Positions 35,018 to 48,150 are shown, counted from the first letter of the stretch. The stretch: DNA of 64,000 nucleotides from Entrophospora sp. SA101 (GCA_958430865.1 CAUDNR010000225.1:55639-119638); one strand, 5' to 3'. The notes: a model not told the origin generated them from the letters alone. Program-made: numbers and translations.

Positions 35018-36779
35018 TCTTACAAAAAAATCAGGTGTAAGATGGGTAGGTGACGTACATTTCCCTAGTGCATCACAGGTAGCATCGTATATAACTCCTG
35101 TACCTGGCGGTGTTGGTCCAATGACGGTTGCAATGTTATTAAAGAATACAATGGAAAGTGCAAAGAGATTTTGGAAAAATGATAAAGAAAGAAAGATATC
35201 TATTTTAAATATTGATCCATTAACTCCTGTGCCATGTGATGCTGATATTGCGTTTAATCAACTTCCAAAACGAATAGCTATTTTGGCTCAAGAACTAGGC
35301 TTAACCAAAAACGAGGTTTGCTTAATTATTTCTTCAATAATAATAATATAAATAATGATATAAATATATAAATATTATATATGAATAACAGTACGAGTTA
35401 TACGGAAATTATAAAGCAAAAATAAACTTATCAGTATTAGATCGATTAAAGTCTAAAAAAAACGGCAAATACGTCGTAGTAACTGGGTAAAATTATTTAA
35501 TAATTAGTAAGCATCATTATTATGTAAACATTAATATTGATATTGATTAATTTACATATATAAAGTATAACGCCTACACCTTTAGGAGAAGGTAAATCAA
35601 CAACCACAGTTGGTATAGCTCAAGCTTTAGGTGCACATCTAGGCAAAATAAGTTTTGCTTGTGTGAGGCAACCATCACAAGGACCAACATTTGGTATAAA
35701 AGGAGGTGCAGCTGGAGGTGGTTATTCACAAGTTATACCAATGGATGAATTTAATTTACATTTAACCGGTGATATACATGCTGTAACTGCTGCTAATAAT
35801 TTACTAGGTAATAACTATTTATTATTATAAATATTCAATATTATTTTATTTATTTATTTAATATTATTGTATATTATTTCTAGCTGCTGCAATTGATGCT
35901 CGTATGTTTCATGAAAATACTCAAAGTGATAATGCATTATTCAATAGATTATGTCCAGTAAAAAAAGGATCTCGCACAATTTCTCCTATTTTAATTAGAC
36001 GATTGAATAAACTTGGTATCGATAAAACAAATCCTAGTGAATTGACACCTGAAGAAATTAAAAAGTTTGTTAGATTAGATATTGATCCTGATTCAATTAC
36101 ATGGTAACTACATTTTATATATGCATATGTACACTTTGTATGTGTGTGAGTAAATACTAACAATTGTTAAATTTGTAATCATAGGAAAAGAGTTATTGAT
36201 ACAAACGATAGATTTTTACGTCGCATAACAATTGGACAACATCCTACAGAAAAAGGTTTTACCAGGGAAACTGGGTTTGATATTTCAGTTGCATCAGAAT
36301 GTATGGCAGTTTTGGCTTTGAGTACATCTTTATCTGATATGAGTCTAAGATTGGGTAGAATGGTGGTTGCAACTTCTAAACAAGATAAATTATCGATAAC
36401 TGTGGATGATTTGGGTTTAAGTGGTGCTCTAACCGTTTTAATGAAAGATGCTATCAAACCTAACTTGATGCAAACTTTGGAGGGTACCCCAGTTTTTGTA
36501 CATGCTGGCCCATTTGCCAACATTGCTCACGGAAATAATTCTGTGCTAGCTGATATGATAGCTTTGAAACTGGCTGGTATTTATGACGATGACGATGATG
36601 ATAAAAAAGGGTATGTTGTCACTGAAGCCGGATTTGGTGCCGATATTGGAATGGAAAAGTTTTTTGATATTAAGTGTAGAGTATCTGGTTTAATCCCTGA
36701 TGCTGTGGCATTAGTTGCGACTGTAAGAGCTTTAAAGATGCATGGTGGTGGCCCACAGGTATTTTTTTTAAAATATAAA

Positions 36780-36844
<65 letters not shown>

Positions 36845-37858
36845 TACTACTATTTGGTTTTCCAAGTAATATAATCATTAATATTTTTATCAGGTTTCGC
36901 CTGGTGTTCCGTTACCTGAAGAGTATTTGAAAGAAAATCTAGAATTATTGGAAAAAGGATGTTCCAATTTAGTAAAACATATTCAAAATGCAAAGAAATT
37001 TGGATTACCTGTTGTAGTAGCAATCAATCAATTTACGTATGAACAATATTAACAGTTAATTTTTTAAACATATACATATATTATAATATATTGTCTATCT
37101 AAAATATTATTTATCATTGTTGCAAACAATAATAACATTTTTATTATTTAATAACAGAACAGATACCCAAAACGAGCTTGATTTAATTCGTAAGATTGCA
37201 ATAGAATCGGGTGCCAAAGATGCATTACCATCAACACATTGGTCTCATGGTGGTAAAGGTGCATTGGATTTAGCTAAAGCAATAGTTGAGGCTACCAATT
37301 CTTCATCATCCGATAAAAAATTTAAATTTTTATATGGATTGGATAAATCAATCGTCGAGAAGATTGAAATCATTGCAAAAGAAATGTATGGAGCCGATGG
37401 TATTGAATTAAGCGATTTGGCTAAACAAAAAATAGAAACTTATACAAAACAAGTAATATGTATTTTTATTACATTTTCACTAATATTTTATATAAATAAA
37501 TAAATAAATAAATAATGGTATATATTTATTTCTTTAGGGATTTGCTAATTTATCAATTTGTATGGCAAAAACTCATTTATCATTATCCCATGATCCATTG
37601 CTCAAAGGTGTGCCAAAAGGATTTATAGTACCAATTCGTGATATAAGAGTTTCTGTTGGTGCAGGATTTTTGTATCCATTATTGGGCGAAGTACAAACAA
37701 TGCCTGGTTTACCTACCGTAAATATATATTGTATATCAAGCGTTCTTTTATTATTGTCATAATTTATTAATATAAATTTTTTTTATGATTTTTAGAGACC
37801 TTGTTTCTTTGATGTAGATTTAGACCCTGATACTGGTAGAATTTCTGGTTTGTTTTAA
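33642..37858 (+). CDS. ADE3: C1-tetrahydrofolate synthase, trifunctional, cytosolic type
   Basis: Seventeen exons: 33642-33676, 33769-33913, 33990-34043, 34117-34247, 34324-34424, 34488-34540, 34614-34697, 34788-34899, 35017-35315, 35392-35486, 35566-35807, 35884-36103, 36185-36758, 36894-37036, 37158-37452, 37538-37717, 37796-37858. They give 941 residues, close to the usual ~945. Residues 1-300 are the methylene-THF dehydrogenase/cyclohydrolase, with catalytic YIQQK and the dinucleotide-site PGGVGPMT. The rest is the ATP-dependent formyl-THF synthetase, with P-loop [11 protein letters not shown]. Together they interconvert one-carbon folates for purine and methionine synthesis. No mitochondrial presequence precedes [11 protein letters not shown], so cytosolic is likely. 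An Asp run (DDDDDD) and an (ATT)n intron are local oddities. Confidence 0.95.
36779..36843. repeat. (ATT)n microsatellite in an intron
   Basis: About 20 uninterrupted TTA/ATT units in intron 13 of the C1-THF synthase gene. Length is likely polymorphic. It creates artificial Ile-rich open frames on both strands. Confidence 0.95.
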
Positions 37859-38261
37859 TAATATGAGGAAAGATAGACAGAAGTTATATGACGATAAATT
37901 TAATATTCGCCATGATATTTAATGATTTGTATTTTTATTTTTATTGTTAAAAAATAAAGAATTATCAACGCAGTTTAAATTTTCCTGTGAAGAACTTGTT
38001 TAAATGTAGAAAAAAGAGAACAATAATCATATGATGGATGATAGATTTGTCAACGATTTTTAATTTCTGATATTTTTCATGTGTTTTGTTGTTGACGGAG
38101 GTGATAAAAAATTGGATATTTCAGAAGGAACAATAATAATAATTAATCAAAAAAGCAGGAAGAAAGAAATTGGATGCACAATAATAATCAATAATTTTTG
38201 ATTTCTCTCTTAGAAATAAGATAATTTACTTAAAATATTGATAATAATACATAATAATTAA
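37859..38261. other. Convergent 3' spacer
   Basis: Between the stop of the C1-THF synthase gene (+) and the stop of the membrane-protein gene (-). It should hold both 3' untranslated regions; 'aataaaga' near 37952 could serve as a polyadenylation signal. No gene is seen. Confidence 0.4.
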
Positions 38262-39204
38262 TTAATTAGGTTCAACAACAGTATGATAACTTTTTTCTTC
38301 TTTTGCTCTTTTCTTTAATTTATAAGATCTAATTACTATTACAAAATATGCCTTTAATTTGAAAAAAATATTAGGTAGATTTTAGTAAATTTGAAAAGAT
38401 TTTTTTTTTTTCAAAAAAATAGCTTTAAAAGAAAAACTTACCGAAAGTAAAAATACAACTATGACACTTATTATACCTAGAACCAAACTAGTATTGAAAA
38501 CTGTTTTACAATAGTCACTCCAATCCTTGCTTGTTCCAAAAGTGTTTACTGCTGATTCAAGACATGAATCAGTATAACTACTTTTGTTTACAAGATAATA
38601 AACAAAACTTGCTAAGTCAATTATTATATAAATTGCTGCAATTGCATATGATAAATAATAATATATATTTATATATTTATACATATCCTATAATAAAATC
38701 AATAAAAATAATTAATTAATAAAATAATAATAACAATCAAACTCAATATATTACATTACCATAAAGGTTATAACAATTAATCCAAGAGTTGATAAAATGA
38801 TTGCAATTGAGCTAATAGCCATTAATGGTATGGTGAAATCTGATAATAAATATTATTATTAATTTAGAGCTAAATTCGTTGTATAATAAATATGATAAAC
38901 GTATTTTTTACTTACAACTTTCGTAAGTGCCGTAAGATAATGCAAATGACGTCAAAAGATATATTCCATAAAGCTTATGTAAATAAATAAATAAACATAT
39001 ATTAAATTCAAGCAGATATATATAATATAAATATAATAATATTAGCATTAACATTATAGACATTATAGAACAATTTTCTCTTTCTAAATTCTTTAAAGAA
39101 ACCATTTTACTTACAAGCCATATTATACTAATAAGTACTACTCCAGCTTTAAGTTTTATACAACAACAGCAGTATGTCGTTCTTGGACTTTTAATTTTCT
39201 CCAT
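38262..39204 (-). CDS. Four-helix small membrane protein
   Basis: Five exons, 39204-39115, 38973-38916, 38839-38760, 38687-38442 and 38351-38262, give 187 residues. The N-terminus MEKIKSPRTTYCCCCIKLKA has four adjacent cysteines, candidates for palmitoylation, followed by four hydrophobic segments: VVLISIIWL/LYGIYLLTSFAL; TIPLMAISSIAIILSTLGLI; YYLSYAIAAIYIIIDLASFV; and LVLGIISVIVVFLLS. A loop between the third and fourth has paired Cys (DSCLESAV..WSDYCKTVF), a disulphide candidate. The tail is basic (KKRAKEEKSYHTVVEPN). The layout resembles MARVEL or tetraspan-like proteins, but no family signature is decisive. The first intron is 141 bases without stops, so a longer isoform retaining it is possible. 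Confidence 0.75.
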
Positions 39205-41103
39205 TTCTTTTTTTTTTTGAAATTATATTTAATAATTCAAAAAAACATTTCCAAGAATAATAACACTATTTATAATTATTATTTATTTATCTCCGAGTAT
39301 AGAACTTTAATTCCAAATATGGAAACATAAACGGTGACGTCGCTGGCTTAGCTGGCTATTACTAGCATTTTTCCGCGATTGTCAATTTTAATTTCTAGAT
39401 ATGAATGTTTAATATCCCAACCTGCCAAAATATCAGTCGCTTGACATGTCGTATTAACGAAAAGTTATAGTTGATATTTAAAAAATCTTCAAGCCTCAAT
39501 TTATATTTTATTTTTTTTTGCAACTATATATCCTCACCAATTTGACTGTAGACTCTTCATTCTCTTAAATAGAAAAATTTCGAGGGCGGTTATTAATAAA
39601 ATGGAAAATAATCTCAAAGCCAAAGTTTATCGTCTGATTCTATTTTTGATAATGTTATTGACGATTTCTATCACAATTTCCCTGCATTTATATTGGTCTT
39701 TAATAACATACAACCCCATAAAGTAATACCAATCCATATGAAGGCCTAAATATTCTACATAATCTTAGCCTTGAAGTGAAAATGTAGCTTTATTTTGAAT
39801 AGCGGCATCTCTAAATAGAGAGCTTCTTCCAACATAAGTTTCATTAGAAAGCTTTGGTAATATAGCTTTACTTATTTTAAATCCTATTTTGTTACACAAA
39901 TTGTAGATTTGCTTTTACATATATACCAGACCTCCATAAATGCACCTTCCTTTGACCCGAAGCGCAATTTCATTGGTTGCGCGTGATACACAATATTTAA
40001 TTGATGGTCAGTCATAAATTTTACTAATTGACAACTTTGTATATAAAAATGGGGATGCAAATATGAGTGAAATTTTCGTTTGTGTGATTTTCCATTTACT
40101 ATTACTAAGATTTCTTTGAGCTCTATTCGAATCATTGGTTAGAATTATAATTAAGATTGAACAAGAAATTGTGTTATGGATAGAAGCATTGTTTTAATTG
40201 ACTGCTTGTTTTTTGCGATGTTGATTAAATCTAGATATCCATGATTTAATTAGTTGGAGAGAAGGATATTATCAGCTTTTATTTCATTATTTTCAGCATG
40301 CATTTGATGATTTTTGAACATATCATCCGAAACTTTAAAAAAGCAAACCTACATCACGAGTATACAAGATATTTCCTCCGCTTTTCAATTAAAACACATG
40401 GAAATTGCTCGAGTTAAAGGATAGCTGATTGAATAACTAATTAGTTCACATTTAAAGATAACGACTAACGAATAAATATAATAAACACATTTTAAATTAT
40501 TATTTCTTATTTACGAATTGTTGCATAGTTGAAGAGGCAAAGCATTGTGAATTGTTTAGTAACCCTTTCTAATGATTAATGATTTGGCCAACCTTTAATT
40601 ATTAGTTAGGAGCCCTTTTTAATTTTACTATATTGCTTGTAAGGAGGGACATCTCAAGTAATATAGTTGTGTGTATATTCTTAATTTTCATTTCTATTTT
40701 GCGTACCTGAACTGGTAAGACAGAGAGTAACAGCTAAGAGGGTACCCGCCGAGAAGCGCTACTAAGATATAGAAAACAAAGAAAAGGTTAAGGATTATAG
40801 CTATATTAGGCCGAGAGCCTGGGACAATATAGTGAGGAAATCAGTGATTTTATTTTTTATTCTTTTAATATAATTTATTGGGCACCCCGAGCTTACACGC
40901 TCACAATATAAATATTTATTATTTATTATTTATTTAAAAGAAAAAAAAATTAAAATATAACAATCAACATTATTATCATCACCATCATCAATGACAACAT
41001 CAACAACAACATCATCCATCGTCAAGAAGAAAATCAATTATATCATCTGTCATCACCAACAACATTGAAATCTCCAACTTTTCCTTCTATGTTTTGATGA
41101 CTA
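39205..41103. other. 1.9-kb intergenic region
   Basis: It holds the promoter of the membrane-protein gene and the 3' end of Rpn3 at its edges. A minus-strand 83-codon frame (39884-40135) has no recognisable domain. A less AT-rich patch near 40710-40830 ('gggtacccgccgagaagcgc') stands out in base composition and may be a short repeat end, but no boundaries were found. Confidence 0.4.
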
Positions 41104-43752
41104 TTAAAATTCATTAACATCATCATCATCATCCATATCTCCTTCTGCGATTTCTTTGGCAAGTTCTCTTTCTCGTTCGCGAAGAGCTTCAGCAGAATCC
41201 AATTCTTTACGGTGTGCATTGAGTGGAAACCTCATTGCCTATAGTAACAATTAATATTAATATTTTCCTTTTTCATTTCAATATATGGGCATGAGAGAAT
41301 AGAATACCTTGACTGATTCATTATGAAGATTTAAGCAAAAACTAGTACGTTGATGAAAAGCAATTTGTGGTTCATTGGTTGAATAAATATCTGCATTTTC
41401 CTAATTTTTATAAATAAACTTTATATAAATAATTTTAATCAATTATAAATAATCAACAAATATATATAAATATCACACATACCTTTGATTTCATAAATCC
41501 TTTTTCATGATCTAAAGTAGCATCAATAACACCATCACGTATAGCCTAAACACTCCAAAAAAAATCAAGATTTCATTTATTGTAAATAAAATGAAGTTAT
41601 ACTCCAAAAAAAAAATTTTTATCCTACTTTTGCAACAATATATTCAGCATCTTCCTCGCTGTCTAGGTGTAATTTGAAACAAATATCACGTAAAGATATT
41701 CGCGAGTATGATAAACTAATCATTCTAATTCCTGTTTTTATTACATTATGTCGAAGCCTGGTCATCACCATTAAATAATAACATTTCAAATTAGAAAAAT
41801 TGTGTATATGTATGTATGTTAGCATATAGATCAAACTCAAGTGATAAAAATATTTTTACAAACCTTAAAATCAATGTATAATTTTTGTCTTTACGAAAAA
41901 CTTCAGCATATTTTGCCAAGGCCTCTTGGAATTTTGATAAATCACCAATTCTTACAGCTGTGATCGATATAATAATTATAAACAATTAGTATTACTAAAT
42001 ATTATATTTTCTTAGAAAAATATATATGTATAAGCATTACCTTGAACAAGCTTTAAATATGGAACCAATGGTTTCTTTAATACAGGTTGTCTAAACAAAG
42101 CTCGTTCAGGAATCTCTCCCATAAGTAGTTGTACAATAATTGATAATTTATAAACCTGGATTAAAGGAAAAAAATCTTCTATTTTAAAAAAATAAATCGA
42201 TAAAATAAAATGTATAAATATGTAATATGTAGATTACTGTTTGTTGAAAGCCAGCTGTAGTATAATTTTGAGGTGCTTTACGAATTGCTTGTAACAGATG
42301 AGTGTGTGAAGCTGTATAATCAAGCTGAATGGCCTTGATAAGTCCTTTTGTTTTATTAAAAAAAAAGAAATTAGGCATACAACATAAATATTACTTTATT
42401 AGAAAATAGTATTATTATTTTTTTTTTGTCATTCAATAGCCAACCTAGGTAATACATATATCGAGCCTGTTGATTGTTAGCAGATGATTCCGGAAAAGTG
42501 GTCTTAGTGACAAGTTTGTCAGCTTGATCATAAAGATTATAGTGGAAATAATTTCTCAATAAAAGATTGAGTAATGTGGCCTATAAGTAGTAATAAATTA
42601 GTTCAAGTTATTAATCGATTCAAATAAATATTCGACAATAATAATGTTAGAAGCATCACACCTGAGTATCGTCATCATGTCGCAATGTAGCTGTTCTATG
42701 AGCTGCTAACAAAACTCTAAATAACAATTAAAAGAATATATTTTATGATTAGTTCAAAAAAAATTTAATAATAATTGCAAAATAAATATATGTACGGTCT
42801 TATTTCTCCCAAATTTCCTGTTAACTCATAAAATCTTGCATAATAAAAATAAATACGAGCAGACAATTGATCCAAAGTACGTCGATTTAATTTTTGGATC
42901 TTTAGGCGTGTTTCATTGGACAATTGAATACCCTAATAATAAATGGTGACAGCAATTCAATATTAAAAAAAAAAAGAATAATATGTTTGGGAGATATGAC
43001 GAATGCTAAATTCACCTTTTCGAAATCTTTTTTATCCAATAAATATATCATCACCATCAAATGGAGATAAAGATCAATTTCAGGTATAATGTGTCCTTGA
43101 CCACTACCATTAACTCCATCATCCATGTCAACTTCCATAATTCCAGACTCCTAACAAAATAAAATAAATACATTATCAGAATGTTTCAAATATAATAATA
43201 AAATAATGTTGAGAAAATCAAGCAAATAACAATAAACCTTTCCCAAATAACTTAAAAGTCTACTTTTATCAGCAGAATCTATTTTTTTTTTCAAAGTTCA
43301 AATTATTTTATTTTTTTGACTAATCTGTATGTGTGATACTGTTTAATATTGATCTAAGATTGTCAACTAACCTTTTGGGTAAGCATCTTTAATGATTTGT
43401 GTTAAATTATCTGCATTCAAACGTTTACGAATCGATGCAGTGGTTCTAAGAACACGTGTAGTATAACGTGATTCAATAGTTGATACCGCTCTTTCAAGAA
43501 GTAGAAAATTTTGTTTGTGATCTATATTAATATAACAAAAAAAATTGCATTATCAATTATTAGTATCATTGATTTAGGTCTGCGTTTTTAAATTGCATAA
43601 TAATTCATACCAGATAACACCAAAGCATCACCCTCTAGAGCTTTTTTATCAACTTGCTAATATCAATAGTAATATTAAAGATAATTATTCCAATTAATTT
43701 CATTGATATCATTCTCGCCTATCAAAAAAGAATTTTTCATTCTAACCTTCAT
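41104..43752 (-). CDS. RPN3: 26S proteasome regulatory subunit Rpn3 (PSMD3)
   Basis: Modelled in 15 exons: 43752-43747, 43656-43611, 43521-43372, 43278-43238, 43150-43016, 42932-42796, 42716-42662, 42580-42445, 42344-42238, 42155-42041, 41957-41864, 41757-41628, 41545-41483, 41400-41308, 41238-41104. They give 480 residues (human 534, yeast 523). Rpn3 is a structural subunit of the 19S lid. The helical-repeat and PCI/winged-helix region is clear: [68 protein letters not shown] and [19 protein letters not shown]. It ends in an acidic tail [11 protein letters not shown], as in orthologues. The first exon (Met-Lys only) is my inference from phase and a GTTAGA donor; the less conserved N-terminus is shorter than usual. 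Confidence 0.93.
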
Positions 43753-45766
43753 TTTATTTTATGTAAGGTTTTTAAAAAGAGATCTGTAAATTCTATAATA
43801 ATAAATTACTGTGTCGTCTGCGGATCATTCATTACGTATTCAAAATATTTGTAGATCATTTATTCTTTCCTTTTCATAATAATTTAGCACATAAGTTCCT
43901 AGGTTAAAATGGGAAATGAGAAAAGGTATAACGTACCACGTAGGGTTCAGGCCAACCTCTTGCATCTGAACAAATAACTGGTATCCAACGTAACATTGCC
44001 TCTCCACAACAAGACCAAAAATGAGGGATTGTGTGTCCCGATTAAAAATGTTGGCAAAATTTTATCAAACATAATTGACGACAACAATTCGTTATAAAAT
44101 ATTTGGCAATTCCTTCTTCGGAAAGACTTTTTCTGATCCAGGACAACAAATTACTTTGTTACGAAATAGACTTAGCTCACAGTCTGTTAATCATTTTATT
44201 TTTTTGAAACGAAACAAAAAATTGGTTAATAATTTAAAGAATAATCCAAAATTCTATATTGTGATAAATAAGACACATTTATCAAAGTGTCACCCAATCG
44301 TGTTTCAGACATGTGACCTAATCTCTCGTTTTATTAAATATTTTCATATTTACTTATTTTATATTTTATATTCGTATCTTTATTATTATTATTCACATTT
44401 ATTATTTCACATATTTCACATTTAATTTTTATTATTATCTATTATTTGGACCATAAAGTGCGCCCACATATTCGCTGAAGCTTTCTACATACGAGAAAGA
44501 GGCAAACAGGATAATTGTTAAATAAGTTTGTAAAGTAATTGACGAGCATTGAATATGAAACTTGCAATCAATCGACGGGTGTAGCTAAGAAGTTAATTCA
44601 AATCGGCCATAAAGGTAAAATAATCGAGATTGACCAAGGCTATTCTCAGTATTAATATAAAAGTTGATTGCAAACCGATAATCGAAATTGTGACTATTTA
44701 ATTGAACGCGGTTGTTCAAGTTCGTATCTCAAACATGACATTCAATTTCTGTAAAATCCATAAAAGAAGTAATTCTGAAGGTAGAAAAACATTTGTATAC
44801 AAAGTTACAAGGGAATTTACTCAATAAACAGGGAAATTATTACAAGCTTTTAATTAAATAAATCTCCATTGTATTATTTTTAAAAAAAAGGAAATATAAA
44901 AAGTACAAGATTTTTTTTTTAGAAGACATTGTTATTGTTTATGATCTTAACAAGCAACCTGGTTTTTGTATTGCTTTGTGAGTTAATATTATTAATAATA
45001 AATTGGTTTATTTTTATTATATTGTAAAATGAAAGAGATCAATAGAGTTAGTGAAGAAAGAGAATTAAATAATATTAGTCTCTTTCTATGTCAAGTATTC
45101 AAGATTTACCGGTATGGTAATTAGATATATAAAAACTTTTGTTTTTAATATTTAATAAATATATATTTGTATATTTAGATTTCTATTTTGAATAAAAATG
45201 CTAAATGGAAATAAAATTTGAAAAATAATTTGACAGCTAAACCAATAGTTAGTAACAAAAGAAATCGTTCAAATATATTAGACGAAGATGATGGAGAAAG
45301 AAAGAAAAGGACAAGATCAATTAACTTATGATCTTGTTGTATAAAGTAATAAATATTCTCTTTGGTTTACAATTAACACGAATAAAAGTCTTACCTCTTA
45401 AACCTGGAAATGTGATTGAAGAAGGATCTGGTAAAAATATAGATATATTATTCATTCTTATTTTTACTTTACTTCACTTCTTTTTTTAACAAATCATTAA
45501 TAACGATCTTTTATTAAAATAGTTCCATCTTGGTCACAAGATGATTGATGATATGAAATTTAGTAGTCACACCAATCAAACTGGATCATTAGACGCTAAA
45601 AAAAACTCGAAAAAGAAAAACATCTTTAAAAAAACGAAATGCAGATCTTTTTCTTGTATCAAGTTACGTGTAACAAATAATAATGTATAAAATATTGCAC
45701 AATTAATTAACTAATAATGAATACACTAATCTATTTATTATTATTTAAAATTTTTTAAAGAAAATT
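43753..45766. other. Intergenic with repeat debris
   Basis: It holds the promoter of Rpn3 (upstream of 43752). A minus-strand stretch near 43930-44040 reads PHFWSCCGEAMLRWIPVICS then DARGWPEPY without a start, so it is probably a repeat-family fragment. A 116-codon plus frame (44075-44425) ends in low-complexity Tyr/Leu/His and shares the words 'catgtgacctaatctctcg' with 48662-48682, suggesting a dispersed repeat. Near 45090-45340 there are coding-looking words (KRNRSNILDEDDGERKKRTR) but no consistent splice phase. Confidence 0.4.
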
Positions 45767-46483
45767 ATGATTTATAATTTGTATATATTTGATCGACATT
45801 GCACTTGTATTTATTATCATGATTGGCATAAACACCGTAAATCTGGAATGGTAGTTGTAGGGAGTGGCAATGATAGTAATGTGGTAAGTACAACAACCAG
45901 TACAACTAGTAATAATGAGGGATCGGGAGGATCGAATTCATCACCTGCGCATCATGTAAGCAATTTTTCCACTACATCACAATTAACAAGCACAAGTATG
46001 ATATCTGAGAATAGGTTGATTAATCTTGATGAAGAAGCCAAATTGGTTTATGGTGTTATTTACTCTTTAAGAAACTTTGTCAAGAAACTTACTGGAAGGT
46101 GAGTTGGGAAACAACAGTAAATAATAATATAGTTACAATTATATTTTACAATTATAATAATAATCATCTTATTGTTTATATTCTAATATTCACATATTTT
46201 TATTGTTATTAGTCAAGATGGATTTTTATCTTACCGTACATCAACTTATAAATTACATTATTATGAAACTCCAACAGGTTTAAAGTTTGTGATAAACACA
46301 GATACAAACGCTGACTCACTTAGACCAGTATTAAGACAAATTTACGTAAATTTTTATGTAGAATATGTTGTCAAAAATCCTTTATCTCCAGCTGAACATC
46401 CACATGGTGAAGGTGTTAATAATGAATATTTTAAGGCTGCTGTTGATAAATTTATAAAAAGTTTGGCTGTATTTGAATCATAA
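45767..46483 (+). CDS. BET5: TRAPP complex subunit 1 (Bet5/TRAPPC1)
   Basis: Exons 45767-46098 and 46213-46483 (GTGAGT donor) give 200 residues. TRAPPC1 is a longin-fold core subunit of the TRAPP complexes that activate Rab1/Ypt1 in ER-Golgi and Golgi traffic. The start MIYNLYIFDRHCTCIYYHDW is the conserved first strand. LINLDEEAKLVYGVIYSLRN then FVKKL, the strands FLSYRTSTYKLHYYETPTGL, and LRPVLRQIYVNFYVEYVVKN are typical. Family members are about 145-190 residues. The extra length is a Ser/Thr/Asn/Gly-rich insert (about residues 30-83) between the first strand and the first helix, a loop expected to be exposed. Confidence 0.93.
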
Positions 46484-46901
46484 TTTTACTTTGATTTATT
46501 TTTCATAATCTGCATTTAGAAATTAGATTCAAATTTTATTTTCTAATTTTTAATAAAAAATTTTTTTTTGTGAAGGGCTGGCAGCTGTCAAATCATAACA
46601 GGCATTTATATATTAAGTGACACATTAGTGAGTTTTATATAAACACAAACAGACAAAATGAACATAACACCATAAAGAATTGCATTTTATAGTGACTCTC
46701 AATAGACAGTATTTTATTTTCATTTCTTGCTCCATATTCCTCCATATAATATAGGTAAAGCAACCAATTCAAAGATATAAATTTATGCTAAGCTTAAAAT
46801 CTCATTTCATTTTAATTGTTGTGGTTTATTTGATTTGTTTTCTTCATTTTTATTTAGCCTAGTTGACATTTGAGCTTTTTGAATAGTTTCTTCTTTTTTA
46901 A
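46484..46901. other. 3' flank of TRAPPC1, no gene seen
   Basis: AT-rich, includes 'aataaaaaa' about 65 bases after the stop, a possible polyadenylation site. Nothing else is supportable. Confidence 0.4.
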
Positions 46902-47098
46902 TTATTCCTGTTTTTCTAGTTCTTCAATTTTGTTTTGTAACTTCTGAATAGCTCCTTTGCTTTTGGGGTTGTTTTCTTTTTCTTCCTCCAAGGATGCCAA
47001 TTGATTTTTCAGGTTAACAATATCATTCTTTAATTGCAGATTGCTTGGTTGCTCACCCCTTTCATAACCATCCTCTAAATCTTTTATTTTCAGTTCTT
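46902..47098 (-). pseudogene. Coiled-coil protein fragment
   Basis: The minus strand reads ELKIKDLEDGYERGEQPSNL, then QLKNDIVNLKNQLASLEEEK, then GAIQKLQNKIEELEKQE and a stop. Heptad-like Leu/Ile spacing predicts a coiled coil. Upstream (47100-47290) the same style of sequence (NEEQRKRKFKKK) continues with frame breaks, and no start codon or intact frame is found. It is probably a broken member of a repetitive coiled-coil family. Confidence 0.5.
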
Positions 47099-47628
47099 AG
47101 GTGCTGATATTGCTGACCTTCATTAGATATTTGTTGCCTGTAATTGGGTTATGTCTTTGTTTCTTTCCTTTAACTGTATACTAAAGCCTCATTACCTTGT
47201 TTTCAACTTTCATTTTTCTGTTGGATATCTTTGCTTTTTAGTTGATTGATTTCTTTTTGAATTTCCTTTTTCTTTGCTCTTCATTTAGCCTTCTATACAT
47301 GAAACCAAAATCATTGCAGATTTGGTCAAAGTAGGGTTGAAATAAGGTCAACATTGATTTTTAAAAAGAATCATTGAATTATCTGAAATAATTATACATG
47401 AAACCAAAATTAAATCCCAAAATCAAAATATTTTGACTTGAAACAATTACATAGTAAAAAGTTGATCAATTGTTGAATTAACTCGCCCTTTTATCTTTTT
47501 GTTGATTATTACCTTAGTTTGAGCCAAGAACCCCATAAGGATTGGAATCGACTATTTTAGTCAACTAAGGTAATTATAATCAGTCGATTAAATTTTTTTT
47601 GATCAACTAAAACAGTCGACTAAATAAC

Positions 47629-47860
47629 AAGTTGGAGATGCAATACAAAATATTATAAATGATCAAAGAGATAATGTTGATAATTTAATTGACAGACTCA
47701 GCATTAACAGAAGAGGAATTATACCAATTAATGCTGGGATTAATGAAATGTCAACAGAAGAGGAAATTCTTGGTTCTTTTGAGCAAATTTAAGAGGAAGA
47801 TGTTATTCCTAATGTTTCGATAAATGAAGTTGCGAAAGCTTTTTAAATTGCTTTTAATTT
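47629..47860 (+). pseudogene. Tigger/jerky-type transposase C-terminal remnant
   Basis: The forward frame reads VGDAIQNIINDQRDNVDNLI, DRLSINRRGIIPINAGINEM, STEEEILGSFEQI, then a stop, then EEDVIPNVSINEVAKAF and a stop. The acidic tail followed by 'VS..EA..A' is common after the DDE domain of CENP-B/tigger-like transposases in these fungi. No DDE residues are visible. The assignment is by resemblance only. Confidence 0.4.
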
Positions 47861-48150
47861 TCCAAATAAAATAATATTATAATGAATTAAAAGTTTTAAA
47901 GGCTTTAAAATAATTGAAAAAGAAAATAGAATCAAAAGAGTCATATAGTATTCAAAATTCGATACAAAAAAATATTACTAGTTTTTTCAGACATTTTTAA
48001 TTTTATATATATATAACGATACCCTTCAAAGAGTATTCGGATGAGGTTTTTTAATAATTACGCAAATGCCACATAACAAAAGTCAATATATGACTTAGGT
48101 TTTGACGACTCTGCATATAATCTTGATTTCTATTCTTAAATAAAAAAATT

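Noticed and set aside
36581..36865. Poly-Ile frames on both strands near 36.7 kb
   Set aside because: Created by the (ATT)n microsatellite in an intron of the C1-THF synthase gene.
39884..40135. 83-codon minus frame as a gene
   Set aside because: No domain, no splice partners and no start context; left as intergenic.
44075..44425. 116-codon plus frame as a gene
   Set aside because: The second half is low-complexity Tyr/Leu/His, and part of its DNA recurs at 48.66 kb, so it is likely repeat-derived.
45088..45345. Small two-exon gene before TRAPPC1 (MSSIQDLP + KRNRSNILDEDDGERKKRTR)
   Set aside because: The available donors and acceptors do not keep a clear phase; the obvious join gives an immediate stop.
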